The translations under genes were made by a program, and so were the position numbers. A stretch of 64,000 nucleotides of DNA. Origin: Flavobacteriaceae bacterium LYZ1037 (lineage in GTDB: Bacteria; Bacteroidota; Bacteroidia; Flavobacteriales; Flavobacteriaceae). A model generated the notes under the pieces. That model was given only the letters and a program-made list of their open reading frames with translations, ran no database searches and was not told where the DNA came from. The DNA lies in assembly GCA_003144015.1 (NCBI GenBank), contig QFWS01000004.1, positions 248,001 to 312,000 on the forward strand, read 5' to 3'. Position 1 is the first letter of the stretch; each line of letters begins with the position of its first letter. Below are positions 43,254 to 53,234 of this stretch, piece after piece.

Positions 43254-43607
43254 TTAAAACAATCGTTTTTGAAACTTAAAAAATAAAAAAGCTCCTAAAA
43301 AATAAAGCGATACATCTATTACATCTTTAGTATATCTAGGATGAAGTTTTGGCATGAGCCATTCAAAATAGATCGCATAATAAGTCGTTAAAACTAGAAC
43401 AATACTTAAAGGTACATAAATAGCATCTGTTTTTTTTATAAATCGGAGTGCTGCCAAACTAATACTTAATACAATGGGCATGCATAAAAAATCGTTTACA
43501 TAAAAGTAAATCCATGAAGGAAGAGGTAATGCTAATCTGCTAGCTACATAAATAAATAAAGCAATAAAACAGAAAGCTATTAGTAAAGGGTTTTTAATAA
43601 TTTTCAT
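43254..43607 (-). CDS. Small membrane protein of unknown function
   Basis: A 117-residue protein (start MKIIKNPLLIAF) with four hydrophobic segments. The ATG at 43607 overlaps the TGA stop of the upstream gene in ATGA, so it is preferred over the track-long form from 43631. The order of the polar KTDAIYVPLSI and HPRYTKDVIDV between membrane segments suggests a small integral membrane protein. No family is recognised. Confidence 0.72.
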   Translation of the reverse strand: MKIIKNPLLIAFCFIALFIYVASRLALPLPSWIYFYVNDFLCMPIVLSISLAALRFIKKTDAIYVPLSIVLVLTTYYAIYFEWLMPKLHPRYTKDVIDVSLYFLGAFLFFKFQKRLF

Positions 43608-43900
43608 GCGAGTACAGCTGAAAACAACCAAGCAAAAAACATTCCAATAGCCATAAATACAAGCCAGATAGAACGAAGGATTTTAGTAATAAAACGTACT
43701 AAAAAAAAGCGATGATTGTTATATTTCTCAAAAGAGGAAATTTCCTTTTCTTTAGATGCAGCTTGTTTTAAACGTTTTTCCTCCTCTTTTTTTAATGCGA
43801 GTTCACGTCTTATTTTATAGGAAAGAACGGTTTGACATTCTTCGCAATAATCTCTATCTGTATTATAAACACCACAATTAGGACATTTAATGGTAGCCAT
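43604..43900 (-). CDS. Zinc-ribbon protein with C-terminal membrane segment
   Basis: A 98-residue protein. The N-terminus CPNCGVYNTDRDYCEECQ holds two CxxC pairs, a zinc ribbon. A Lys/Glu-rich helix (ELALKKEEEKRLKQAASKE) follows, then a hydrophobic C-terminus (IWLVFMAIGMFFAWLF). It is probably an inner-membrane protein with a cytoplasmic zinc ribbon. It is translationally coupled to the following small membrane gene by ATGA. The function is unknown. Confidence 0.78.
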   Translation of the reverse strand: MATIKCPNCGVYNTDRDYCEECQTVLSYKIRRELALKKEEEKRLKQAASKEKEISSFEKYNNHRFFLVRFITKILRSIWLVFMAIGMFFAWLFSAVLA

Positions 43901-44058
43901 GTTATACTCACTTTAATGAATGTACAAAAGTAATACTTATTGTAGGATTTAATTTTTTATTTGAATTAATCATTTTGGGTTGTTAAATGTTTGATTGTTA
44001 GTTATCTTTAACTTAAACAATTTACAGGAAGAGATTTCTGAATTCATGGAAACTGAAA

Positions 44059-44424
44059 ATGGCACAACACAACGAACTTGGAGAATGGGGAGAACAATTT
44101 GCAGCTGAATATTTAATAAAGAAAGGCTATGAAATTTTGGAGCGTAATTATTTTTACGATCGTGCTGAAGTAGATATTATAGCAAAAACCAATGCAGGAG
44201 ATAGCATGGTATGTGTAGAGGTGAAAACCAGAAATTCTGATTTTTTTGGCGATCCACAAAGCTTTGTAAGCCAAGGAAAAATTAAGCTTCTAGTAAAAGC
44301 TATGGATGCTTATTTAATGGAACATGATATTTCTCTTGAAACACGTTTTGATGTTATTGCAATTATAAAAAATAAATCCACTGAAGAACTCACGCATTAC
44401 GAAGATGCGTTTTATCATTTCTAA
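44059..44424 (+). CDS. YraN/UPF0102-family protein
   Basis: A 121-residue protein of the YraN family, related to archaeal Holliday-junction resolvases and restriction endonuclease folds: GEWGEQFAAEYLIKKGYEIL at the N-terminus, VDIIAKTNAGDSMVCVEVKT (nuclease-like Asp and Glu-x-Lys at residues ~40 and ~55), and the sequence FGDPQSFVSQGKIKLLVKA. Function is not established. The stop overlaps the end of mfd by 4 bp. Confidence 0.88.
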   Translation: MAQHNELGEWGEQFAAEYLIKKGYEILERNYFYDRAEVDIIAKTNAGDSMVCVEVKTRNSDFFGDPQSFVSQGKIKLLVKAMDAYLMEHDISLETRFDVIAIIKNKSTEELTHYEDAFYHF

Positions 44425-47400
44425 TCAACGATTGGTTTCAAAACAGCCAAAGCTTGTTTTACGGTTTTAATATTCTCGAACGTTAATAATAAGCGCAAGC
44501 CATTTCTGGTTTGTTTTTCTTTCATTTTACAAGCGCCTGGATGTTGCTGTACATATTGTAAAACCTTTGTGAATCCATTACTTTGATAAAAACCACTCTT
44601 TTGATCGGTTATAAAATACCCAATCAATTTCTTTTGTTTCATCACTACTTTTTCAAGCCCCATTTTAGTAGCTATCCATTTAATTCGAACGCTGTTTAAT
44701 AAATCGATTACCTGTATAGGAAGCTCACCAAAACGATCCACAATTTCAGACTCAAATTTTTGAAGTTCTTCTTCAGTTTTTATGTTGTTAAGTTGCGTGT
44801 ATAGGTTTAATCGTTCAGAAATATTATTGACATAATCGTCTGGGAAAAGCAATTCAAAATCGGAATCGATGGTAACATCTTTTACATATTCTTTTTCTTT
44901 GCCTGTATCTTCATATAAATCTTTAAACTCATTTTCTTTTAGTTCTTCAATGGCTTCGTTTAAAATTTTCTGATAGGTATCGAAGCCAATATCGTTTATA
45001 AAGCCACTTTGTTCTCCACCCAATAAATCTCCAGCACCACGAATTTCTAAATCCTTCATGGCAATATTAATACCACTTCCAAGTTCAGAAAATTGCTCCA
45101 GAGCTGTAATTCGTTTTCTGGCATCTTCGGTCATTGCTGAGTATTCTGGCGTAATAAAATAACAAAAGGCTTTCTTATTGCTTCGCCCAACACGACCACG
45201 CATTTGGTGCAAATCGCTTAGTCCAAAATTATTGGCATTATTAATAAAAATGGTATTGGCATTTGGAACATCAAGCCCGCTTTCTACAATGGTTGTGCTT
45301 ACCAATACATCAAATTCACTATTAATAAAAGCAAGCATTAAGTTTTCTAATTTTTTACCTTCCATACGTCCATGACCTATTCCAATTTTGGCATCAGGGA
45401 CTAAGCGTTGTAACATGCCTGCAACTTCCTTAATGTTTTCAATACGATTGTGAATAAAGAAAATTTGTCCACCACGTTGAATCTCGTAGGTAATGGCATC
45501 TCGTATAGTTTCTTCACTAAAACGAATTACATGGCTTTCAATGGGATAACGATTTGGAGGAGGTGTGGTAATAACCGACATGTCTCGTGCTGCCATTAAA
45601 CTAAATTGAAGTGTTCTTGGAATTGGAGTAGCAGTAAGGGTTAACACATCTACATTTTCTTTAAGTGTTTTTAGTTTTTCTTTAACGGCAACACCAAATT
45701 TTTGTTCTTCGTCTACAATTAACAGTCCTAAATCTTTAAATTTTACGTTTTTATTCACTAGTTGATGGGTTCCAATAATAATATCGACTTGTCCATTTTC
45801 TAACTGTTCTAAAGTCTCACGTTTTTCTTTAGCTGTTCTAAAACGGTTTAGATAATCTACAGTAACAGGAAAGTCTTTTAAACGCTCTTTAAAAGTTCTA
45901 GAATGTTGGTAGGCCAAGATAGTTGTTGGTACTAAAACAGCTACTTGTTTTCCATTATCTACGGCTTTAAATGCGGCACGAATAGCAACTTCGGTTTTAC
46001 CAAAACCAACATCGCCACAAACCAAACGGTCCATAGGTCTTTCGCTTTCCATATCTGTTTTTATATCAGTGGTTGCTGTGGTTTGGTCTGGTGTGTCTTC
46101 GTAAATAAAGGAAGATTCTAGTTCCAATTGCATGTGACTGTCTGGATGGTATTGATAACCTTTTTTCAGTTTACGTTTGGCATATACCTGTATCAAATTA
46201 AACGCAATTTCTTTAACTCTAGATTTCGTTTTTTGTTTAAGGTTTTTCCAGGCTGCAGATCCTAATTTGTAAATCTTTGGCGCCTTACCATCTTTGCCAT
46301 TGAATTTCGTGATTTTATGTAGCGAATGAATGCTTAAATACAAGATGTCGCGTTCGCCATAAACCAATTTTATGGCTTCTTGTTTTTTGCCTTCTACATC
46401 TATTTTTTGTAAACCACCAAAACGACCAACACCATGATCGATATGTGTAACATAATCGCCAATCTCAAGATTTGTAAGTTCCTTTAATGTAATGGCTTGC
46501 TTTTTGGCATAGCCATTTTTAAGATGGAATTTATGATAACGTTCAAATATTTGATGGTCTGTATAACAAACAATTTTATTTTCGTTGTCGACAAATCCTT
46601 GATATAGAGATAAGACAATGGTTTTATATTGAACATTTTGGTCTACATCTTCAAAAATATCATGAAAACGTTTGGCTTGCTGTTCGCTTGAGCAAGCTAT
46701 ATAATTGGTAAAACCTTTATCGTGATTGGTGTTTAAATTTTCAATTAATAGATTGAATTGTTTATTAAATGAAGGTTGTGGAAATGTGTTAAACTGAATG
46801 ACATTGTCGTTAGTATTAAAAATAGCTTGCGATCCAAACTCAACAACCGTATAATCCAATAACTGCTTTTTTAATAAAGTAGCATTGCAAAACAGTTCTT
46901 CTGGTTCGGCATGTTTCAATTCGGATGATAAGCTTTTAAAGGCTTCTACGGCTTTTTCAAAAAAATCATCAATTCTTGAAAACAAAAGATCACTATTTTT
47001 AGTAAAAACCACAGTTTTAGAAGCGATATAGTCTAAAAAACTTTGTCTGCTTTCGTCTAAAAATTTATTTGCAACATTTGGAATGATGTTTATTTTTTTG
47101 ATTTGCTCTGTAGAGAGTTGTGTTTCTACATCAAAGGTTCTAATGCTATCTACTTCATCGCCAAAAAGCTCAATTCTGTAAGGCTCATCATGGCTAAAAG
47201 AAAACACATCGACTATTCCACCTCTTACTGAAAATTCACCTGGTTCAGTCACAAAATCGACACGTTTAAATTTGTATTCAAACAAGACTTCGTTTACAAA
47301 ATCGATAGATAAATTATCATTTATAGAAATTTTAAGGGTGTTGCGTTCCAGTTCTTTTCTAGTGACCACTTTTTCAAATAAAGCATCTGGGTATGTAACA

Positions 47401-47780
47401 ATAATGGCTGGTTTTTTACGCGAGTTTATTCGGTTTAAAACCTCTGATCTTAAAAGGATGTTAGCATTATCGGTCTCTTCAATTTGATAAGGTCTTCTAT
47501 AGCTTCCAGGATAGAAAAGGACATCCTTATCGTTTAGCATCACTTCTAAATCGTTTAAGTAAAAGGCAGCTTCTTCTTTATCGTTAAAGATTAATAGAAA
47601 TGGTTTGTCAGCTTCTTTAAATGTTTCTGTTAAAACAAACGATAAAGAAGAACCAATAAGGCCTTTTAAATGTGTTTTACTTTGATTTTTGGCAATAGCA
47701 GTTTGCAGATTTTGTGTTTGTAAAGCCTGTGCATATGTTTGCGAGAGAAGAATTTTGCTCACGTATTTTATTTTGAGCAA
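44421..47780 (-). CDS. mfd: Transcription-repair coupling factor Mfd
   Basis: A 1119-residue protein with UvrB-like N-terminal domains (residues ~1-330), the RNAP-interacting domain (GDYVTHIDHGVGRFGGLQK, ~440), and the superfamily II helicase core with GDVGFGKTE as Walker A, DEEQ as motif II, and MRGRVGRSNKKAFCYF as motif VI. The C-terminal TRCF domain is present. It removes stalled RNA polymerase from damaged DNA and recruits nucleotide excision repair. Slightly shorter than E. coli Mfd, as is usual in Bacteroidota. Confidence 0.95.
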   Translation of the reverse strand: MLKIKYVSKILLSQTYAQALQTQNLQTAIAKNQSKTHLKGLIGSSLSFVLTETFKEADKPFLLIFNDKEEAAFYLNDLEVMLNDKDVLFYPGSYRRPYQIEETDNANILLRSEVLNRINSRKKPAIIVTYPDALFEKVVTRKELERNTLKISINDNLSIDFVNEVLFEYKFKRVDFVTEPGEFSVRGGIVDVFSFSHDEPYRIELFGDEVDSIRTFDVETQLSTEQIKKINIIPNVANKFLDESRQSFLDYIASKTVVFTKNSDLLFSRIDDFFEKAVEAFKSLSSELKHAEPEELFCNATLLKKQLLDYTVVEFGSQAIFNTNDNVIQFNTFPQPSFNKQFNLLIENLNTNHDKGFTNYIACSSEQQAKRFHDIFEDVDQNVQYKTIVLSLYQGFVDNENKIVCYTDHQIFERYHKFHLKNGYAKKQAITLKELTNLEIGDYVTHIDHGVGRFGGLQKIDVEGKKQEAIKLVYGERDILYLSIHSLHKITKFNGKDGKAPKIYKLGSAAWKNLKQKTKSRVKEIAFNLIQVYAKRKLKKGYQYHPDSHMQLELESSFIYEDTPDQTTATTDIKTDMESERPMDRLVCGDVGFGKTEVAIRAAFKAVDNGKQVAVLVPTTILAYQHSRTFKERLKDFPVTVDYLNRFRTAKEKRETLEQLENGQVDIIIGTHQLVNKNVKFKDLGLLIVDEEQKFGVAVKEKLKTLKENVDVLTLTATPIPRTLQFSLMAARDMSVITTPPPNRYPIESHVIRFSEETIRDAITYEIQRGGQIFFIHNRIENIKEVAGMLQRLVPDAKIGIGHGRMEGKKLENLMLAFINSEFDVLVSTTIVESGLDVPNANTIFINNANNFGLSDLHQMRGRVGRSNKKAFCYFITPEYSAMTEDARKRITALEQFSELGSGINIAMKDLEIRGAGDLLGGEQSGFINDIGFDTYQKILNEAIEELKENEFKDLYEDTGKEKEYVKDVTIDSDFELLFPDDYVNNISERLNLYTQLNNIKTEEELQKFESEIVDRFGELPIQVIDLLNSVRIKWIATKMGLEKVVMKQKKLIGYFITDQKSGFYQSNGFTKVLQYVQQHPGACKMKEKQTRNGLRLLLTFENIKTVKQALAVLKPIVD

Positions 47781-47956
47781 AGATAGTATTTACATTTTTT
47801 TAGTCGCAGATTAACAAATATTTTTTTCTTCATTTATTGTATGGGTTTCTTATGTATATTGAAGTCGTTATGCTTAAGTTAAAAACCAACTTTTGAAGCT
47901 TTAACGTATGAAAAGAATGTCCTAAAAAAAAGCAATATTTATATTTTAAAAGGTAG

Positions 47957-47974
47957 TATCTTTGTCTATATTTG
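47957..47974 (+). promoter_or_regulatory. Two overlapping -7 elements before the TerB-like gene
   Basis: TATCTTTG (47957-47964) and TATATTTG (47967-47974) both match TAnnTTTG exactly. They lie 25-45 bp before the TerB-like ATG at 47999. No -33 element is proposed. Confidence 0.5.
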
Positions 47975-47998
47975 CACGACTTTTAAAACAAAAAAAAT

Positions 47999-48430
47999 AT
48001 GTCATTTTTAGATTTATTCGATAGTGGATTTAAACAACGTAATGAAGACCATTTTGCAGCAATTGTTAGAGTGGCTATGGACGATGGAATAATAACAGAT
48101 GAAGAGAAAGCGTTTTTAGATCGTTTGGCTCGTAATTTAGATATTGGAGAAGACACGTATAAAGAAATTCTTAAGGACTATAAGTCTCACCCTATAAATC
48201 CACCTGTATCTTATGATAGACGTTTAGAGCGTTTATACGATTTGTCTCGTATGGTTCATGTGGATCATATAAAAGGCGATACCGAAGTATTGGTGCTTAA
48301 AAAGATAGCTGTAGGTTTAGGTTTCACGCCAGATAACGTTAAGTATGTGGTTGATAAAGCATTAACCTTAGTAAGTAATGGTGTGGATTTAGATACTTTT
48401 ACTGAAGAAATAAAAAACATGAATAGATAG
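47999..48430 (+). CDS. TerB-like domain protein
   Basis: A 143-residue helical protein with the TerB/DjlA-type pattern: AIVRVAMDDGIITDEEKAFL at residues ~21-40 and a second helical half from LKKIAVGLGFTPDNVKYV on. TerB-type proteins, first known from tellurite resistance, can bind metals at acidic residues such as DGxITDEE. It is monocistronic and ends in a long palindromic terminator shared with fbp. Function is not known beyond the family. Confidence 0.8.
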   Translation: MSFLDLFDSGFKQRNEDHFAAIVRVAMDDGIITDEEKAFLDRLARNLDIGEDTYKEILKDYKSHPINPPVSYDRRLERLYDLSRMVHVDHIKGDTEVLVLKKIAVGLGFTPDNVKYVVDKALTLVSNGVDLDTFTEEIKNMNR

Positions 48431-48453
48431 ATTATCTATTATAGCATAAACTT

Positions 48454-48491
48454 AAAAAAGCGAGTTATTTTATAAAATAACTCGCTTTTTT
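48454..48491. terminator. Bidirectional terminator between the TerB-like gene and fbp
   Basis: A 26-bp perfect palindrome (48460-48485) with A- and T-runs extends the arms further. It can terminate both convergent genes. Confidence 0.88.
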
Positions 48492-48510
48492 TGTGTTTTA
48501 TATTTGCCTG

Positions 48511-49518
48511 TTATTTGGCATTTCGCATAAATTCTTCTGCTTTTTCCACCATGTTTTTACTGCCACAAATAAATGGGACACGTTGGTGTAATTCGGTTGG
48601 TTTAACGTCTAGAGTTCGGTTAAAGCCATCACTTGCCTTGCCATTAGCCTGTTCTGCTAAGAAAGCCATCGGATTACATTCGTATAATAATCGCAATTTT
48701 CCGTTGGAGTTCTTCGAACTTTTTGGATACATATAAATACCACCTTTAATCATATTTCTATGGAAGTCTGAAACTAAAGAACCAATATACCTACTTGTAT
48801 ATGGCCTATCGTCTTCTTCCATTTGGCAATATTTAATATAATCTTTAACACCTTGTGGGAAATGGATGTAATTTCCTTCGTTTACAGAATAGATATTTCC
48901 ATCAACAGGAAATTCCATTTTTGGATGTGACAAGTAGAATGTTCCAATTGCTGGATTTAATGTAAATCCGTTTACGCCATCTCCAGTAGTATACACTAAC
49001 ATGGTCGATGTGCCATAGACCACATAACCAGCAGCTACCTGTTTACTACCTTCCTGAAGAAAATCTTCTATAGTTACTGGAGTACCAACAGGAGTAACAC
49101 GTCTATAGATAGAAAAAATAGTTCCAACAGATACATTCACATCAATATTAGAGGAGCCATCTAAAGGGTCAATCAGTACGATGTATTTATTCTGATTATT
49201 TTCATCTTGACTATTAATCGATATAAAGCTATCTTCTTCTTCACTAGCAATTCCGCAAACAATGTTTCTGTTTTTTAAAGTTTGAATAAACTTTTCGTTG
49301 GCATAGACATCTAACTTTTGTTGGTCTTCACCTTGAACGTTTGTATCTCCAGCAGCTCCAATAATATCTACTAAACCAGCTTTGTTTACTTCGTGGTTTA
49401 CTACTTTTGCTGCCAAACGAATAGAATTGATTAGTCGAGATAATTCTCCAGAAGTATATTTAAAAGACGATTGATTTTCAATGATAAATTCTCCTAAAGT
49501 TTTGTTTTTTCTTGACAT
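48511..49518 (-). CDS. fbp: Fructose-1,6-bisphosphatase class I
   Basis: A 335-residue phosphatase. Metal-binding acidic residues and the phosphate-binding parts are visible as [31 protein letters not shown] and [12 protein letters not shown]. The length is normal. It hydrolyses fructose-1,6-bisphosphate to fructose-6-phosphate in gluconeogenesis. It may also act in the pentose or ribulose pathways. No regulator is next to it. Confidence 0.95.
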   Translation of the reverse strand: MSRKNKTLGEFIIENQSSFKYTSGELSRLINSIRLAAKVVNHEVNKAGLVDIIGAAGDTNVQGEDQQKLDVYANEKFIQTLKNRNIVCGIASEEEDSFISINSQDENNQNKYIVLIDPLDGSSNIDVNVSVGTIFSIYRRVTPVGTPVTIEDFLQEGSKQVAAGYVVYGTSTMLVYTTGDGVNGFTLNPAIGTFYLSHPKMEFPVDGNIYSVNEGNYIHFPQGVKDYIKYCQMEEDDRPYTSRYIGSLVSDFHRNMIKGGIYMYPKSSKNSNGKLRLLYECNPMAFLAEQANGKASDGFNRTLDVKPTELHQRVPFICGSKNMVEKAEEFMRNAK

Positions 49519-49640
49519 GAAGTTTCAATATGTTGATTGTATTGCAAATATCGTATTTTTTAGCAAACTACAACGTTTTCAGAACGGATTAATAATACAA
49601 AATAGGCAACTTTAAACTATCTTTAACCCAAATTTTTTAT

Positions 49641-50120
49641 ATGAAAATCTCTATTCGGGAAGCCATAAGGGAAGACATGGCAGCTGTGTTAGAATTAATT
49701 AAAGAACTAGCTATATTTGAAAAAGAGCCAGATGCTGTTGAAGTAACTGTAACAGATTTAGAACGTGATGGTTTTGGTAGTAAACCTGAATTTCGTTGTT
49801 TTGTGGCCGAGGTAGAAAATAAAATAGCTGGGATTGCCTTAGTATATAAACGTTACTCTACTTGGAAAGGCTCTGTATTACATTTAGAGGATTTAATTGT
49901 AAGTAAGCATATGCGAGGGAATAATATAGGAACATTGTTATTGGATGAAGTGGTTAAATATGGCAATCAGCTAAACGTTAAGCGTATTAGCTGGGAGGTT
50001 ATTGATTGGAATGAATCTGCTATCTCTTTTTACCAAAAAAAAGGAGCCAACGTAATGAGAGATTGGGATGTTGTTCAGCTAGACGAAAAAGGAATTAAAG
50101 ATTATCTAACAAACATATAA
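49641..50120 (+). CDS. GNAT-family acetyltransferase (diamine-type)
   Basis: A 159-residue GNAT enzyme. The acetyl-CoA-binding part is DLIVSKHMRGNNIGTLLLDE and the ending SWEVIDWNESAISFYQKKGA carries the typical C-terminal strand. The opening IREAIREDMAAVLELIKELA is like spermidine/diamine N-acetyltransferases. The acceptor is not proven. It overlaps the start of the aspartate kinase by one base (50120), so the two are translated together. Confidence 0.85.
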   Translation: MKISIREAIREDMAAVLELIKELAIFEKEPDAVEVTVTDLERDGFGSKPEFRCFVAEVENKIAGIALVYKRYSTWKGSVLHLEDLIVSKHMRGNNIGTLLLDEVVKYGNQLNVKRISWEVIDWNESAISFYQKKGANVMRDWDVVQLDEKGIKDYLTNI

Positions 50121-51370
50121 TGCAAGTATTTAAATTTGGAGGTGCATCTGTAAAGGATGCTAATGGTGTTAAAAATTTAGTAACTGTCTTACAAAAGATG
50201 GGTTTTAAAAATACGTTGATTGTGGTTTCAGCTATGGGAAAAACCACCAACGCCTTAGAAATGGTAATAGCTAATTATTTTGATAAAAAAAACGAATTAC
50301 AAAGTTCGCTACAAGACGTTAAAAAGTTTCATAATGCCATTTTATTAGACTTGTTTGAAAACGAACAACATCCATCTTTTAAAAGAGTAAATAGTTTGTT
50401 TGAAGAATTATCCTTGTTTTTAGAGACCAATAAATCGCCAGATTATAATTTTGTTTACGATCAAGTAATAGGTTATGGAGAGTTGGTTTCAACAATTATT
50501 ATTAGTGAATATCTTAACGAAGTTGATTTAAAGAACAATTGGCTTGACGTAAGAGAGTTTATTAAAACAGATAATTATTATAGGAGTGCCCATGTTAATT
50601 GGGACATAACGCAACAACAAATTTTAAATAAATTTGACAAAGGTATTTTAAATATTACTCAAGGGTTCTTGGGGAGCGATTCTAATAATTTTACAACAAC
50701 TTTAGGCAGAGAAGGAAGTGATTATACAGCTGCTATATTTGCATATTGTTTAAATGCCGAAAGTGTGACAATCTGGAAAGATGTTCCAGGAATTTTAAAT
50801 GCCGATCCACGTTATTTTGAAAACGCCCAACTATTAAATAAAATTTCATATAGAGAAGCTATTGAATTAGCATTTTATGGAGCATCAGTAATTCATCCTA
50901 AGACATTGCAACCTCTACAACGAAAAGAAATTCCATTATTTGTTAAATCGTTTTTGGAACCTGAAAACAAAGGGACAAAGGTTTGTAAAGAAGCTGGGCT
51001 AGATCCACAAATCCCTTGTTTTATTGTCAAGAAGAATCAGGTTTTGATTTCGTTATCTTCTTTAGATTTTTCCTATATCGTGGAAGATAATTTAAGTGAT
51101 ATTTTTAAATTGTTGCATTTATATAAAATGAAAGTGGATGTGATTCAAAATTCAGCCATTAGTTTTTCGGTTTGTGTAGACAATATGTACCAGAATTTAA
51201 ATCCATTATTACAACATTTAAAGGCTAAATTTAAAGTAACTTGTAATGAAAAGGTGTCTTTATATACCATACGACATTACAATCAAGCTGCAATTTCTCA
51301 AATTGAAAAAGATAAAGAAGTGTTACTGAAACAATTAACACAAGAAACGATGCAGATAGTTACTAAATAA
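50120..51370 (+). CDS. Aspartate kinase
   Basis: A 416-residue monofunctional aspartokinase: the substrate/ATP N-terminal KFGGASVKD, the LGREGSDYTAAIFAY and the KDVPGILNADPRYF blocks are present. The C-terminal ~130 residues hold ACT-like regulatory parts (VKVFQNSAISFSVCVDN-like VIQNSAISFSVCVD). It makes aspartyl phosphate, first step of lysine, methionine and threonine synthesis. The start overlaps the GNAT stop by one base. Homoserine dehydrogenase is not fused. Confidence 0.92.
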   Translation: MQVFKFGGASVKDANGVKNLVTVLQKMGFKNTLIVVSAMGKTTNALEMVIANYFDKKNELQSSLQDVKKFHNAILLDLFENEQHPSFKRVNSLFEELSLFLETNKSPDYNFVYDQVIGYGELVSTIIISEYLNEVDLKNNWLDVREFIKTDNYYRSAHVNWDITQQQILNKFDKGILNITQGFLGSDSNNFTTTLGREGSDYTAAIFAYCLNAESVTIWKDVPGILNADPRYFENAQLLNKISYREAIELAFYGASVIHPKTLQPLQRKEIPLFVKSFLEPENKGTKVCKEAGLDPQIPCFIVKKNQVLISLSSLDFSYIVEDNLSDIFKLLHLYKMKVDVIQNSAISFSVCVDNMYQNLNPLLQHLKAKFKVTCNEKVSLYTIRHYNQAAISQIEKDKEVLLKQLTQETMQIVTK

Positions 51371-51380
51371 ACAATTTCAC

Positions 51381-51388
51381 TACATTTG
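51381..51388 (+). promoter_or_regulatory. -7-like element TACATTTG before the lipid acyltransferase gene
   Basis: TACATTTG matches TAnnTTTG and ends 5 bp before the ATG at 51394. If used, transcription would start near the start codon and give a leaderless or almost leaderless mRNA. It may be chance in this A+T-rich sequence. Confidence 0.3.
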
Positions 51389-51393
51389 TATTC

Positions 51394-53226
51394 ATGAACA
51401 ATCAACCAGATAAAGGATTAGTTACAGCAAAAGAAGTAGCTAAAGCCATTCAATTAGATTCCTATGGCTTTATAGGAACCTTTGTTGGTTGGATTCTTAT
51501 GAAAGTCTTGAAAATATCGACACTAAACAATATTTATAATAGAAACAAGCATCTAGAGAAAGTCGATTTTTTAAATGGTATTCTAAGTGAGTTTCAGATT
51601 AAATTCGAAATTCCTATAGAAGATTTAAAACGTTTACCAAAAGATGGTGCCTATATTACAGTTTCAAATCATCCACTAGGAGGGATAGATGGTATTTTAC
51701 TTTTAAAATTGATGCTTGAACAACGAGATGATTTTAAAATAATTGCCAATTTTTTATTGAATAGAATAGAACCTTTAAAGCCTTACATCATGCCTGTTAA
51801 TCCTTTTGAAGACAAAAAGGATATAAAATCTAGCATTGCAGGTTTTAAAAATGCTATTAAACACTTACAAGAAGGTCATCCATTAGGGGTGTTTCCAGCT
51901 GGTGAAGTTTCAACCTATAGAGATGGCAAACTTTTAGTAGATAAACCTTGGGAAGAGTCTGCCATGAAGCTAATAAAGAAGGCTGAAGTTCCAGTAGTCC
52001 CAATTTATTTTCACGCCAAAAACAGCCCACTTTTTTATAAATTATCTAAAATTAGTGATACGTTTAGAACTGCCAAACTGCCTTCGGAATTATTAACACA
52101 GAAACGTAGAACTATTAAAGTAAGAATAGGAAAACCTATTTCTGTTGCAGATCAAAAAGAGCATCAAAGTCTTGAAGAGTTTTCAGAATTTATAAGAAAG
52201 AAAACCTATATGTTATCAAATTCTTTTGATGAAAAAGGAAATTTATTAAGCAACATTTCTTCTACTTTAAAAGTGCCAAAACCTCCAAAGAGAATTGTAA
52301 CACCAATCTCAAAGGATCTTATGAATAAAGAGGTTGATGCCTTGAGAAAAAGAGATTGTAGGTTGTTACAAAGTAAAAATTATGAAGTCTTTTTAGCCAC
52401 CTCTAAAGAGATGCCAAACATATTAAGAGAGATTGGAAGGTTACGTGAAATTACCTTTAGGGAAGTTGGAGAAGGGACAAACGAGGCCATAGATTTAGAT
52501 TCTTTTGATACCTATTATCATCACATGTTTCTTTGGGATAGCGAACAAGAGCTTGTTGCAGGAGCCTATAGAATGGGATTAGGGTCAGAAATATTTGCTA
52601 AACATGGTATTGATGGGTTTTATCTACAAGATTTATTTAGGTTTGAACCAGAATTATTTAAAATGATGAGTGAGTCTATAGAAATGGGGCGCGCTTTTAT
52701 TATTAAAGAGTATCAGCAAAAACCCATGCCATTATTTCTACTTTGGAAAGGCATTGTACACACAACCTTACGTTATCCTGAGCATAAATTTTTAATTGGA
52801 GGGGTTAGTATTAGCAATCAATTTTCAAATTTCTCTAAATCGCTCATGATAGAGTTTATGAAATCTCACTATTACGATCCATATATTGCTCAATATGTTC
52901 ATCCTAAAAAAGAGTTTAAAGTAAAACTGAAGGATGCTGATAAAGATTTTGTTTTTGACGAAACGGAAGCTGATTTAAATAAATTCGATAAAATTATCGA
53001 TGAGGTAGAACCAGGTGCATTACGCATGCCTGTCTTACTCAAAAAGTATATAAAGCAAAATGCCAAACTGGTTGCTTTTAATGTCGATCCCTTATTTAAT
53101 AATGCGGTTGATGGATTGATGTATATAAAAATTGCCGACCTACCAGAAAGCACAGTAAGACCTGTTATGGAAGAATTTCAGGCTGAATTAGAACAGAAAC
53201 TTTCCGAACAAAATGAGGACTCTTAA
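51394..53226 (+). CDS. Fused PlsC-type and GNAT-type acyltransferase (OlsF/GlsF-like)
   Basis: A 610-residue two-domain protein. The N-terminal PlsC-like part has the HxxxxD-type motif NHPLGGIDG (residues ~91-99) and GVFPAGEVS. The C-terminal part (LATSKEMPNILREIGRLRE, ~328-346; GAYRMGLGSEIF, ~390) is an OlsB-like N-acyltransferase of the GNAT fold. The fused order is that described for OlsF of ornithine lipid and GlsF of glycine lipid synthesis, known in Flavobacterium. It likely makes phosphorus-free aminolipids of the membrane; ornithine or glycine cannot be told from sequence. Confidence 0.85.
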   Translation: MNNQPDKGLVTAKEVAKAIQLDSYGFIGTFVGWILMKVLKISTLNNIYNRNKHLEKVDFLNGILSEFQIKFEIPIEDLKRLPKDGAYITVSNHPLGGIDGILLLKLMLEQRDDFKIIANFLLNRIEPLKPYIMPVNPFEDKKDIKSSIAGFKNAIKHLQEGHPLGVFPAGEVSTYRDGKLLVDKPWEESAMKLIKKAEVPVVPIYFHAKNSPLFYKLSKISDTFRTAKLPSELLTQKRRTIKVRIGKPISVADQKEHQSLEEFSEFIRKKTYMLSNSFDEKGNLLSNISSTLKVPKPPKRIVTPISKDLMNKEVDALRKRDCRLLQSKNYEVFLATSKEMPNILREIGRLREITFREVGEGTNEAIDLDSFDTYYHHMFLWDSEQELVAGAYRMGLGSEIFAKHGIDGFYLQDLFRFEPELFKMMSESIEMGRAFIIKEYQQKPMPLFLLWKGIVHTTLRYPEHKFLIGGVSISNQFSNFSKSLMIEFMKSHYYDPYIAQYVHPKKEFKVKLKDADKDFVFDETEADLNKFDKIIDEVEPGALRMPVLLKKYIKQNAKLVAFNVDPLFNNAVDGLMYIKIADLPESTVRPVMEEFQAELEQKLSEQNEDS

Positions 53227-53234
53227 ATGTGTTA

